Counted from the first letter of the stretch, positions 7,141 to 14,687 are shown. The stretch: 19,318 nt of DNA from Bacteroidales bacterium UBA3663 (GCA_002373755.1 DFJU01000088.1:1561-20878); one strand, 5' to 3'. The notes: a model not told the origin generated them from the letters alone. Program-made: numbers and translations.

Positions 7141-8169
7141 TTACTTAACCTCCCAAGTGTCGCCGCTGAGGAGGAGGTCCTTCAGGGTGCGCTGTGGCTT
7201 CTTGCCCTTGACCTCTTCGATCTGCTCGTTGACGCAGTCGTTGTAGGTCGGAGCCTCCACATCGCGGATGACGCCGAGGGCGATAGGCAGGTTGTCGTCG
7301 GCACCGGCATAGCCGTAAGGGCTGTAGCCCATCATGGCGAGCTTGAGGTGGAAGGTAGGATCGGCCATCTTGGCATCGTGCACGAGGAGATCCTTCTCGG
7401 TGATGCCGTTCTCGCCAATGGTGACCGACTTAATGTTCCAGCCATCGAGGATGAGACCCTTGTCGCGGTTCTTGCCGTAAATCATCGGCTTGCCGTCCTC
7501 GAGGAGGATGGTCTTGTCGGCACGTACCTCGGTGTCGGTGATGAGTTTGTGGATACCGTCGGCGAAGATGACGCAGTTGCAGAGTTCCTCGACTACGGCA
7601 GCGCCCTTGTGCTTGGCGGCGGCTACCATGCAGGCAACCGAACCCTTGATGTCATTGTCGATGGCACGAGCGAAGAAATTGCCACGTGCGCCGAGGCAGA
7701 GTTCTGCCGGGCAGAATGGGTCTTCGACAGTGCCCCAAGGTGACGACTTGCTGACCAGACCACGGTCGGAAGTCGGGCTGTACTGGCCCTTGGTCAAACC
7801 ATAGATCTTGTTGTTGAAGAGGATGATGTTGAGGTCGATGTTACGGCGCATGGCATGGATGAAGTGATTGCCGCCGATGGCGAGGCAGTCACCGTCACCG
7901 CTCACGTTCCAGACGGTAAGGTCAGGACGCGTGGTCTTGAGGCCGGTAGCGATGGCCAATCCACGGCCGTGGATGGTGTGCATACCGTACGTATTCATAT
8001 AGTATGGCATACGGCTCGAACAACCGATACCAGATATCACTGCAGTCTGACTTGGAGCAATGCCCAACTCGGCCATAGCCTTCTGCATGGAAGCAGCCAC
8101 TGCGTGATCACCACAACCAGCACAGAATTTGAGCGGCTGGTCGGACTTGAAGTCTTGTTGAGTATACAT
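7141..8169 (-). CDS. korB: 2-oxoglutarate:ferredoxin oxidoreductase, beta subunit
   Basis: This subunit binds thiamine diphosphate and, with KorA, converts 2-oxoglutarate, CoA and oxidised ferredoxin to succinyl-CoA and CO2, or runs in reverse in the anaerobic reductive branch. The 342-residue protein starts with the characteristic KFCAGCGDH (15-22), has the thiamine diphosphate motif GDGD...GGN (91-101) and the following NNKIYGLTKGQYSPTS (about 119-134) typical of 2-oxoacid:ferredoxin beta chains. Length is normal. It is the last gene of the minus-strand run aroK-korA-GxxExxY-korB. The distance to korA (555 bases between the two genes) is unusual, since these genes are normally adjacent; the gap is filled by an inverted-repeat unit. 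No ferredoxin-like kor subunit gene is seen nearby, as expected for the two-subunit form. Confidence 0.95.
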   Translation of the reverse strand: MYTQQDFKSDQPLKFCAGCGDHAVAASMQKAMAELGIAPSQTAVISGIGCSSRMPYYMNTYGMHTIHGRGLAIATGLKTTRPDLTVWNVSGDGDCLAIGGNHFIHAMRRNIDLNIILFNNKIYGLTKGQYSPTSDRGLVSKSSPWGTVEDPFCPAELCLGARGNFFARAIDNDIKGSVACMVAAAKHKGAAVVEELCNCVIFADGIHKLITDTEVRADKTILLEDGKPMIYGKNRDKGLILDGWNIKSVTIGENGITEKDLLVHDAKMADPTFHLKLAMMGYSPYGYAGADDNLPIALGVIRDVEAPTYNDCVNEQIEEVKGKKPQRTLKDLLLSGDTWEVK

Positions 8170-8205
8170 GATTCGTGTAAGTTTACTTAATTAATTTTCT
8201 ATCGA

Positions 8206-8717
8206 CACACAGAGCGAACAAGTTTTTTATTTCTCGCAGAGTGTAAGTGCAAAAGAGTGTAAGGGAGTTATTTTCTGTAATAAGGATTTACAACTCGGCT
8301 CACACCATCCCTCAATGAGACGACATTGAAGTTTATCAAGAGTCCAATGGGCTTGTTGAGCAGATGAAGATAAGTTGCCGTTTGCTTGAAATGAATCGGA
8401 TTCAACGACTCAACGGATTTCAGTTCAACAACCAATTCATCATCCACAAAAAGATCAGCTTTAAGATTGTCGCTAATCTTCTCACCCTTATAGAAGACCT
8501 CAATAGGCCGTTCCAGAATGACACTGTGACCTCTGAGTTTTAACTCTTGGGCCAATGCCCTTTGATAAAGAGACTCCAACAACCCAGGTCCCAGAACAGA
8601 ATGCACCTCCATTGCGGCACCTATGACGTCAAAAGTCAGATTATCAATATTCATACTAAAACTCCTTTACACTTCCTTACACTCTGCGAGAGGCAATTAA
8701 TTCAAACACTCCGTGTG
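8206..8717. mobile_element. Inverted-repeat unit carrying GxxExxY gene
   Basis: Left arm 8233-8270 (CTCGCAGAGTGTAAG then GAGTGTAAGGGAGTTA) and right arm 8658-8692 are imperfect inverted repeats of about 35 bases; the left arm carries some 7 extra bases. The match resumes further out: CACACAGAG (8206-8214) against the complement of CTCCGTGTG (8709-8717). The unit surrounds only the GxxExxY gene and splits korA from korB. A copy without a gene lies at 12148-12304. No transposase or clear target duplication is visible, so movement is inferred from the two copies. Confidence 0.65.
8268..8654 (-). CDS. GxxExxY family PDDEXK-like protein
   Basis: This 128-residue protein carries the family signature GLLESLY (24-30). 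It also has a PDDEXK nuclease-like core: Asp67 in LKADLFV, the E-x-K pair Glu77/Lys79 in VVELKS, and Q91-TAT-Tyr95 as a QxxxY-type motif. Length is normal for the family, whose biological role is not established; a nuclease or nucleic-acid-binding role is inferred from the fold. No signal peptide is seen. It lies between korA and korB in the same direction, with both gene ends embedded in inverted-repeat arms: the stop codon is inside the left arm, and the start lies 4 bases from the right arm. It is more AT-rich than its neighbours. This looks like cargo of a small mobile or selfish unit that is tolerated because the host operon stays transcribed through it. Confidence 0.9.
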   Translation of the reverse strand: MNIDNLTFDVIGAAMEVHSVLGPGLLESLYQRALAQELKLRGHSVILERPIEVFYKGEKISDNLKADLFVDDELVVELKSVESLNPIHFKQTATYLHLLNKPIGLLINFNVVSLRDGVSRVVNPYYRK

Positions 8718-8724
8718 ACGAATG

Positions 8725-10557
8725 TTATAAACTCTTAATTGCCTCCTCAATATCTGCAATCTGGAAAGGTTGACCCTTCACCTCATTAAACTGCTTGATT
8801 GAGACACCTTCGACCTTCGAGCGGAGGTAGCCGGCGAACTGGCCATTGTTGAGCTCGCAGCAGAGGATGGTCTTGTACTTGCGGAGCACGTCGGCCGTGT
8901 TCTTTGGCAGAGGAGCGATGTACGAGAAGTGAGCCTGAGCCAGCTTCTTGCCCAGAGCGCGGAGATTCTCGACGGCAGCAGAGATGTGGCCGTAGGTGCC
9001 ACCCCAACCGATGACGAGAGTGTCGGCATCCTTATCGCCCGTAACCTCCAGATCAGGAATGCAGTTGGCGATGTAGTCGATCTTCTTCTGACGGTTGGTG
9101 ACCATCATCTGGTGCATGTTCGGATCGGTGGTGATGGCTCCGGCAGGAGTCTTCTCCAAGCCGCCCAGACGGTGCATCAGACCCTCGGTGCCAGGAATAG
9201 CCTTGAGGCGGACGAAGGTCTCGGAGTCGCGCTCGAATGGCTTGTAGTCGATGGTGCCCTCAGCAGCGACGGCAGGCTTGATGGCCGGCAGAGCGTCGAT
9301 GTCCTGAATGCGGAACGACGAAGAACCATTGCCCAAGAAGGCGTCGGTCAAGAGGATGACAGGTGTGTTGTGCTCCAATGCGATTTTCGAAGCGTTGTAG
9401 GCGGCCATGAAACAATCGACCGGCGTAGAGGCAGCCATGACGACACATGGGCACTCACCGTTGCGGCCATAGAGGCACTGCATGAGGTCGGTCTGCTCGG
9501 TCTTGGTTGGCAGACCCGTCGATGGACCACCACGCATTACGTCGATTACGACCAATGGCAACTCGGCCATGACGGCCAATCCGATAGCCTCGCTCTTCAG
9601 TGCGATGCCAGGGCCAGAGGTTGAGGTTGCGGCCAATGCACCACCGAAGCTTGCACCGATGGCGGTACAGATACCTGCGATTTCGTCTTCGGCCTGAACA
9701 GTCGTTACGCCGAGGAACTTCAGCTTCGACAACTCGTGCAGGATGTCGGTGGCAGGAGTGATAGGATAAGAACCCAGGAAGAGCTTCAGACCGGCCTTCT
9801 CGGCAGCAGCGACCAGACCGTATGCGGTGGCAGCATTGCCCTTCACGTCGCAGTAGGTACCGGCCTCGGCCTGCTTGCTCTCTACGCGATATGTAGAGAC
9901 AGATGCGTGGGTGTTGGCGCCATAGTTGAAGCCGTCGGTGATGACCTTGATGTTGGCCTCGAGCACAGCAGGCTTCTTGCCGAACTTGCCGGTCAGGAAG
10001 TCGATGGCCTTGTCCAATGGACGGTTGAACAACCAGAAGACGAAGCCGAGGGCGAAGATGTTACGGCAACGGGCGATAGACTTCGCATCCATGCCGCTGT
10101 CGGCCAATGATGCCTTGGTCGATTCGGTGACAGGCACAGGCAGGATCTGCATCACGCCGGCCAGACCCATCTCGGTGAACGGATCGTCGGTTTCGAACTT
10201 GGCCTTGTCCAATCCAGACTTGACGAAAGTGTCCTGATCGTAGATGAGCACACCGCCCTTCTTCAGGTACTTTGCGTTCTGCTTGAGGGCTGCCGGATTC
10301 ATGGCAACCAGCACGTCGCACTTGTCGCCAGGAGTATAGACCTTCTTGCCGACGTGCACCTGATAAGACGACACACCGCCCAGCGAACCGACTGGAGCGC
10401 GCATTTCTGCCGGATAATCAGGGAATGTGCTGATTTCATTACCCAAGATGGCTGCTACGGTCGAGAAGATCGTTCCCGCCAACTGCATACCGTCTCCAGA
10501 GTCACCCGAGAAGCGGACTACCACTTCGGGGGTCTCAATAATCTTTGGATTCTCCAT
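8725..10557 (-). CDS. korA: 2-oxoglutarate:ferredoxin oxidoreductase, alpha subunit
   Basis: This is the 610-residue alpha chain with the gamma domain fused at its N-terminus, the form usual in Bacteroidota. Residues 11-200 are the gamma domain (VVVRFSGDSGDGMQLAG, then TPGDKCDVLVAMNPAALKQ). From about 230 the pyrimidine-binding alpha domain follows, with GSYPITPATDILHELSK and EDEIAGICTAIGASFGGALAATSTSGPG, the classic 2-oxoacid:ferredoxin signature. A Rossmann-like C-terminal domain (DTLVIGWGGTYGH...) follows. It pairs with KorB to make succinyl-CoA or 2-oxoglutarate in anaerobic metabolism. It starts 61 bases after aroK, without a clear own promoter, so cotranscription with aroK is likely. 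Its stop codon lies in the loop of an 11-bp inverted repeat (8690-8700 and 8735-8745) that joins the gene end to the adjacent inverted-repeat unit. Confidence 0.95.
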   Translation of the reverse strand: MENPKIIETPEVVVRFSGDSGDGMQLAGTIFSTVAAILGNEISTFPDYPAEMRAPVGSLGGVSSYQVHVGKKVYTPGDKCDVLVAMNPAALKQNAKYLKKGGVLIYDQDTFVKSGLDKAKFETDDPFTEMGLAGVMQILPVPVTESTKASLADSGMDAKSIARCRNIFALGFVFWLFNRPLDKAIDFLTGKFGKKPAVLEANIKVITDGFNYGANTHASVSTYRVESKQAEAGTYCDVKGNAATAYGLVAAAEKAGLKLFLGSYPITPATDILHELSKLKFLGVTTVQAEDEIAGICTAIGASFGGALAATSTSGPGIALKSEAIGLAVMAELPLVVIDVMRGGPSTGLPTKTEQTDLMQCLYGRNGECPCVVMAASTPVDCFMAAYNASKIALEHNTPVILLTDAFLGNGSSSFRIQDIDALPAIKPAVAAEGTIDYKPFERDSETFVRLKAIPGTEGLMHRLGGLEKTPAGAITTDPNMHQMMVTNRQKKIDYIANCIPDLEVTGDKDADTLVIGWGGTYGHISAAVENLRALGKKLAQAHFSYIAPLPKNTADVLRKYKTILCCELNNGQFAGYLRSKVEGVSIKQFNEVKGQPFQIADIEEAIKSL

Positions 10558-10618
10558 TGTTTATACGTTTATGAATATTTTGTGTAATTATTTCAATTCA
10601 AGAATTTCCTCGGCCGAT

Positions 10619-11164
10619 TTAATATTTAATATTTAACATCTTGGCCAATGCCTCAGCAGACAGGTGTATGTCATCCTTGCACTCAAGGTTCGAGGCGTTG
10701 AACGTCATTTCAGCCTTCAGGTAGTACGGTTCGCGCCAGGCCAGCTGCTCGCGCATGAAGGTCAGGATTTCCGCATCGTTCTTGTCGGCCAACAGCGGAC
10801 GTTTCTTCTTCCCTTCGATGAGCCTACGGTGCAGCACCTCCTCCGATGGCTTCAGATAGACCGACCGGCCCGCACGCCGCACGACCTCCATGTTGTCGAA
10901 AAAGCAAGGTGTGCCACCGCCCAACGAGATGACGACATCCTCATATTCGGCGACCTCCTCCAATGCGCGACGCTCCAGACGACGGAAACCATCTTCGCCG
11001 ACTTCGGCAAAGATTTGCGCGATGGATTTGTGCTGACGGGCGATGATAAAATCGTCCAAATCTATAAACTGAAGCCCTAAAGTCCGGGCGAGCGCCTTGC
11101 CTAAAGTAGTCTTGCCCGCCCCCATATAACCAATTAGAAAGATTCGTTGCACCTTAATAGACAT
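10619..11164 (-). CDS. aroK: Shikimate kinase
   Basis: This 181-residue cytoplasmic kinase phosphorylates shikimate at O3 with ATP in the chorismate pathway. Visible residues are the P-loop GYMGAGKT (12-19), the metal/shikimate motif IDLDD (34-38), FRRLE with Arg61 for shikimate, GGGTP (82-86), lid arginine Arg122 (KKRPLL) and REPYY (144-148). Length and all key residues are normal. It is first in the minus-strand run to korA and korB, and has its own consensus promoter 54 bases upstream of the start. The link between aromatic synthesis and 2-oxoglutarate oxidoreductase is probably only transcriptional. The end of the gene contains the GGCCAATG octamer (10643-10650) as an Ala-Leu-Ala codon run. 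Confidence 0.96.
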   Translation of the reverse strand: MSIKVQRIFLIGYMGAGKTTLGKALARTLGLQFIDLDDFIIARQHKSIAQIFAEVGEDGFRRLERRALEEVAEYEDVVISLGGGTPCFFDNMEVVRRAGRSVYLKPSEEVLHRRLIEGKKKRPLLADKNDAEILTFMREQLAWREPYYLKAEMTFNASNLECKDDIHLSAEALAKMLNIKY

Positions 11165-11217
11165 TCTTCGATAGAACCCGAAACTGCGATTTGCCGCAAG
11201 TTTCCCGTTTCAGCGTG

Positions 11218-11249
11218 CAAAGTTACACCAGATTCGGCTTTTTTGCAAA
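11218..11249 (-). promoter_or_regulatory. Consensus promoter for aroK-kor run
   Basis: On the minus strand TTTG (11246-11249), a 20-base spacer and TAACTTTG (11218-11225) match the Bacteroidota sigma-ABfr consensus exactly. The aroK start codon follows 53 bases after the -7 box. Confidence 0.8.
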
Positions 11250-11318
11250 CTTTTTGCCAGAAAAAGGGCTTTTTCTATAAATTTCCACTTTTTATACAAG
11301 CGGTGTCATTATTTTCCC

Positions 11319-11326
11319 TAACTTCG
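11319..11326 (+). promoter_or_regulatory. Near-consensus -7 box for RNase H gene
   Basis: TAACTTCG differs from TAnnTTTG at one position and lies 23 bases before the ATG. No convincing -33 TTTG is seen at the usual distance. The 185-base gap between aroK and this gene is a divergent promoter region with no other feature. Confidence 0.45.
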
Positions 11327-11349
11327 CGTAAAAATTCAATTTCTCTGCT

Positions 11350-12135
11350 ATGCACTCAAACAAATACTACGTGGTGTGGAAAGGCTATGCGCCAGGCATT
11401 TACGACAGCTGGGAGGAGGCCGAACTGCAAGTGTCGGGCTTCCCGGGCGCATCATTCCGCGCCTACAACAGTCTCGAGACCGCGACGCTCGCCTTCCGCG
11501 AGGGCTGCGACAGCGACGGCCTGATCCAGCAACTCGGCAAACAGGCCAACGAAATCGCAAAGGAGGGGAAAAAAATCGAGTTCAACGAGGCTGCTACGCG
11601 ACCTGCATCGGCCACAACCCAGCCCAACGCCCGACGTCTGCGCCCCATCGGCGTGCGCGACGTGAAAGGCACATCGGACACGAACGTCGCCCCCAAGCCA
11701 TCGGACACGAAAAGTCGCGTAGCGCCGCCCTACATCCTCGATTCATTGGCCGTCGATGCCGCCTGTTCGGGCAATCCGGGGCGGATGGAATATCGCGGCG
11801 TACTGGTGCGCACGGGCGAGCAGATTTTCCACGTCGGTCCGTTGGAACAGGGCACGAACAACATCGGCGAATTCCTGGCCATCGTGCATGGCCTCGCGTT
11901 GCAGGAGAAGCAGGGCACGTCGCTCCCACTCTACAGCGACAGCGTGAACGCGCAGCTCTGGGTGCGGCAGGGCATCTGCAAGACGAAACTCGAAGAGAAC
12001 GAGGCCAATGCGCCCATCTTCGACCTCATACGCCGCGCCGAGGACTGGCTGCGCACGCACACGTTCCGCCTGCCCATCTACAAGTGGGAGACGAAACTCT
12101 GGGGCGAAATTCCGGCCGACTTCGGAAGAAAGTGA
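11350..12135 (+). CDS. Viroplasmin-type ribonuclease H
   Basis: This 261-residue protein joins two domains. Residues 4-45 (YYVVWKGYAPGIYDSWEEAE...) are a caulimovirus-viroplasmin/RNase H1 N-terminal domain that binds RNA-DNA hybrids. Residues 129-260 are an RNase HI domain that cuts the RNA strand of hybrids. Catalytic carboxylates appear in order: Asp136 (LAVDAACSGNPG), Glu174 (NNIGEF), Asp197 (LYSDS) and Asp257 near the end. A linker of about 80 residues rich in Ala, Thr, Pro and charged residues joins them. This arrangement is common in Bacteroidota and supports removal of primers and R-loops. An inverted-repeat unit without a gene begins 12 bases after the stop codon. The start is chosen because the ATG follows a -7-like box at the right distance and opens the conserved domain. 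Confidence 0.92.
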   Translation: MHSNKYYVVWKGYAPGIYDSWEEAELQVSGFPGASFRAYNSLETATLAFREGCDSDGLIQQLGKQANEIAKEGKKIEFNEAATRPASATTQPNARRLRPIGVRDVKGTSDTNVAPKPSDTKSRVAPPYILDSLAVDAACSGNPGRMEYRGVLVRTGEQIFHVGPLEQGTNNIGEFLAIVHGLALQEKQGTSLPLYSDSVNAQLWVRQGICKTKLEENEANAPIFDLIRRAEDWLRTHTFRLPIYKWETKLWGEIPADFGRK

Positions 12136-12147
12136 AGGAAGAAAAAT

Positions 12148-12304
12148 GCGCTCACAGAGTGTAAATGAGTGAAATGGAGTTTTTAAAACGACACTTTTTA
12201 GACAAAAATTACACTCTCTTACACTCCACAAGAAACAAAGAAATCATAACGCGGAGAAGGAGCTGGGAAAAAACTCACTTACACTCCTTTACACTCTGCG
12301 AGAG
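12148..12304. repeat. Gene-free copy of inverted-repeat unit
   Basis: Left arm 12148-12186 and right arm 12268-12304 are inverted repeats of about 35 bases with a handful of mismatches. The right arm ends in ACACTCTGCGAGAG exactly as the right arm at 8658-8692 does, and the two differ at only about three positions. The 80-base centre has no gene but carries another ACACTCTCTTACACTCC stretch (12211-12227). It fills the gap between the RNase H gene and the fumarylacetoacetase-family gene, and contributes the 5' leader of the latter. Confidence 0.7.
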
Positions 12305-12324
12305 ATAAAAATAACAACTCCAAA

Positions 12325-13026
12325 ATGAAGATTATCTGCGTAGGCATGAACTATGCCGAACATAACAAGGAACTGAACCACAGCATCGGCGAAATCAGCG
12401 GCATCACAGTGCCGTCGGCCGAAAACCAGGTCATTGGCCAATGCCACCCGACGCTTTTCCTCAAACCCGACACGGCGCTGCTGCGTTCCGACTGGCCGTT
12501 CTACGTGCCCGACTTCAGCAACGAGGTGGAATACGAGACAGAGCTCGTGGTGCGCATCAACCGCCTCGGCAAGAGCATCCCCGAACGCTTCGCCTACCGC
12601 TACTACGACGAGGTGACGCTCGGCATCGACTTCACGTGCCGCGACCTGCAACGCCAGCTGAAGGCCAAGGGTCTGCCGTGGGAAATCTCGAAGGGCTTCG
12701 ACAATTCGGCATTTTGCGGCCAATGGCTCAAGCTACGCGACCTCGGCATCGTGCGTAAGGGCGAGGGCGATGCGCCATCGGACAAGACCATCCAAGACCT
12801 CCACTTCGAGATGCAGCTGAACGGCGAGACGCGCCAAGTGGGTTGGACGGGCGACATGCTCCACACGGTCGATCAGATCATCGCCTATGCCTCGCGCTTC
12901 TACCTGCTGAAAATGGGCGACCTCATCTTCACTGGCACGCCGAAAGGCGTCGGCAAGGTGCACGAGGGCGACCTCATCACCGCACAGCTGGAGGGACGGC
13001 AGGTGCTGGAATGCAGGATCAGATGA
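12325..13026 (+). CDS. Fumarylacetoacetate hydrolase family protein
   Basis: This 233-residue enzyme belongs to the FAH superfamily, whose members hydrolyse or decarboxylate acyl-pyruvate-like compounds with a bound divalent metal. The metal ligands are visible as Glu71 and Glu73 (YETEL) and Asp102 (LGIDF). The C-terminal signature IFTGTPKGVG (201-210) is present. No signal peptide is seen, so it is cytoplasmic. Exact substrate cannot be told from sequence; acylpyruvase or oxaloacetate decarboxylase activity is typical of short bacterial members. Residues about 20-41, between AEHNKELNHS and TLFLKPD, look longer than in relatives I remember and contain a DNA palindrome (CATTGGCCAATG at 12432-12443), so an in-frame insertion is possible. 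Its leader derives from the adjacent repeat unit. Confidence 0.92.
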   Translation: MKIICVGMNYAEHNKELNHSIGEISGITVPSAENQVIGQCHPTLFLKPDTALLRSDWPFYVPDFSNEVEYETELVVRINRLGKSIPERFAYRYYDEVTLGIDFTCRDLQRQLKAKGLPWEISKGFDNSAFCGQWLKLRDLGIVRKGEGDAPSDKTIQDLHFEMQLNGETRQVGWTGDMLHTVDQIIAYASRFYLLKMGDLIFTGTPKGVGKVHEGDLITAQLEGRQVLECRIR

Positions 13027-13036
13027 AACGAAAATA

Positions 13037-13111
13037 TTACAGCCCCTCCAAAATATCCAGAAATTCGCTTTTGGTGTAGGCTCCTTCAAGCCTCGTCTTG
13101 TCAAACACCAT
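13037..13111 (-). CDS. Possible 24-residue overlapping small protein
   Basis: MVFDKTRLEGAYTKSEFLDI and four more residues are encoded from an ATG that overlaps the end of the RhuM-type gene (stop at 13101-13103) by 11 bases. The arrangement, ATG inside the upstream gene's last codons, is typical of translational coupling. The composition looks protein-like and not random, and could also be the N-terminal stub of a lost downstream gene. There is no family that I recognise. It ends only 10 bases beyond the 3' end of the convergent FAH gene. Confidence 0.3.
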   Translation of the reverse strand: MVFDKTRLEGAYTKSEFLDILEGL

Positions 13112-13943
13112 AATTTTCAAGCCGACGCAGAATCTCATCGGCCGACAACTGCATTTTGCAGAACGCAAACCAACGCTTTCCCAAATCCTTGAGAGACGCA
13201 CCGATATGATAGACATCGTTGTCAATCAGCAGAAAACGGTCGTGCGAGTTCTGAAATTCATGCACTGAAATCGGACGATACTGCTGGTTGTGCCGTTCGA
13301 TGTCGAGTCGGAAATTTGCCGTGATTACCTTCGTGTAGATGCAAGCCGAAACATTGTCCTGGCGCTTGTCTAGCATCTGCAAGACGGTGTCATCCACATA
13401 GTTGTCTATCAACACGATCCGACGTTTTGCGCTACGAATCAAATCGCTGACAAATTTATAGGCATCGAATATCTGTCCGTCGTAGAAGATTCCCTCAACC
13501 GGCGGCAACGACGTGCGCACAAAGAAGTCAATCTTGTTTTCCGTTTCCGCAACGCGATGTTCCAGCCGTTCAATGCGCTGATTGATGGAATAGCCCCGGA
13601 GTAGGTGGTCTCTGAGCACCTTTGTCGCCCATTGGCGGAACTGTGTGCCACGCAACGACTTTACGCGATAGCCGACAGAAATAATGACATCAAGGTTGTA
13701 GTACTGGACATGATATTTCTTTCCATCGGAGGCAGTTGTCAAGGAATCCTTGACTACTGAATTTCGTTCCAATTCCTTTTCCTTGAAGACGTTATTGATG
13801 TGAAGACTGATGTTCTGCTTGGTAGTTTCAAAAAGCATCGCCATCTGCTGCTGCGTGAGCCAGACGGTTTCGTCCTCGACGCGGACCTCGATTTTCACTG
13901 CCTCGTCGGGCTGATAGAGTATGATTTCGTTTTCGGCTATCAT
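13101..13943 (-). CDS. RhuM family protein with PLD-like C-terminus
   Basis: Residues 1-125 match the RhuM ('virulence protein RhuM') domain: a helix-turn-helix-like opening VWLTQQQMAMLFETTKQNISLH (27-48), NSVVKDSLTTASDGKKY and the hallmark LDVIISVGYRVKS...FRQWAT (84-107). After a short coiled-coil-like stretch (120-138), residues 150-262 form a second domain with IVLIDNYVDD (176-185), HDRFLLID (234-241) and HIGASLKDLGKRW (246-258). This fits the phospholipase-D-like HxKx4D...GS pattern with Arg in place of Lys. The function of this combination is not established; nuclease, toxin or defence roles are possible inferences. It is in the same direction as the nucleotidyltransferase and lptB upstream, but no promoter was identified. 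No signal peptide is visible. Confidence 0.85.
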   Translation of the reverse strand: MIAENEIILYQPDEAVKIEVRVEDETVWLTQQQMAMLFETTKQNISLHINNVFKEKELERNSVVKDSLTTASDGKKYHVQYYNLDVIISVGYRVKSLRGTQFRQWATKVLRDHLLRGYSINQRIERLEHRVAETENKIDFFVRTSLPPVEGIFYDGQIFDAYKFVSDLIRSAKRRIVLIDNYVDDTVLQMLDKRQDNVSACIYTKVITANFRLDIERHNQQYRPISVHEFQNSHDRFLLIDNDVYHIGASLKDLGKRWFAFCKMQLSADEILRRLENYGV

Positions 13944-13964
13944 AAGTCGGTGGTTTACACGGCA

Positions 13965-14687
13965 CTACGCGAGTATTTCTGCGGCCTTGGCCAATGATTC
14001 GACCTTACCGCAATCGACCCAACGGCAGCCATCAGGCAGTTCCACGCCACGGAAGTCGAGTTCGGAGCATCGGCCGAGATAGAAATCCATGATCGGGAAC
14101 GGCACATCGTCGGCACGGAAGGTGTTCAAGTGTGCGGCCAATGCGGACGACACCACATGAATGCCCGAAAAAGCGCGTAGCAGTGCAGAACGTTCACCTT
14201 TCACCTCGCCCGTATGCACATTCATCCAACCACGTAGGCGCAGCTCATCGTCGAACATCAGATAGCGGCTTGTGGTGCGCTGGTTTATGGCCAATGTGGC
14301 ATCCACGCCGCTCGAAATGTGACGGCAATAAATGGCTGCGAGGTCGGCATCGGACACAATATCGACGTTGTGAATCAAGACCGGCTCATCGGACGAGAAC
14401 AATGGCATCGCCTTGCGCAACCCGCCGCCCGTATCAAGCAGCAAGGCTCGTTCGTCACTCACGCGGATGTCGAGTCCGAAATTGCCATTGGCCGACAAGA
14501 AATTGATAATCTGCTCGCCGAAGTGATGCACGTTGACCACTACGCGAGTAAATCCGGCGGCCTTGAGCTTCAACAGATTATGTTCGAGCAGTGGACGGCC
14601 GTTCACCTCGACCAGTGCTTTCGGCCGATTGTCGGTCAAAGGGCGCAGACGCGTGCCCAATCCGGCAGCAAAGACAAGTGCGTTCAA
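13965..14687 (-). CDS. Sugar-1-phosphate nucleotidyltransferase (MurU-like)
   Basis: This 240-residue protein is a Rossmann-fold NTP transferase. The signature LVFAAGLGTRLRPLT (4-18) binds the nucleotide triphosphate, followed by KALVEVNGRPLLEH and DTGGGLRKA. The length and motif set fit MurU-type N-acetylmuramate-1-phosphate uridylyltransferases and related mannose-1-phosphate or heptose nucleotidyltransferases; the substrate is not decided by sequence. In many Bacteroidota the partner sugar kinase lies next to it, but none is seen here. It may feed peptidoglycan recycling or glycan synthesis. The TAG stop codon is part of a CTACGCGA octamer (13965-13972), and the last codons include a GGCCAATG (13989-13996). 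Confidence 0.9.
   Translation of the reverse strand: MNALVFAAGLGTRLRPLTDNRPKALVEVNGRPLLEHNLLKLKAAGFTRVVVNVHHFGEQIINFLSANGNFGLDIRVSDERALLLDTGGGLRKAMPLFSSDEPVLIHNVDIVSDADLAAIYCRHISSGVDATLAINQRTTSRYLMFDDELRLRGWMNVHTGEVKGERSALLRAFSGIHVVSSALAAHLNTFRADDVPFPIMDFYLGRCSELDFRGVELPDGCRWVDCGKVESLAKAAEILA

Noticed and set aside
8268-8654. GxxExxY unit as a classical insertion sequence or intein
   Set aside because: No transposase, no clear target-site duplication, and both neighbouring kor genes are complete, so it is described only as an inverted-repeat unit.
13037-13225. 62-codon frame overlapping the RhuM gene end
   Set aside because: Most of it is a shadow of the RhuM gene; only the last 24 codons from the ATG at 13111 are outside or plausible, and these are listed separately at low confidence.
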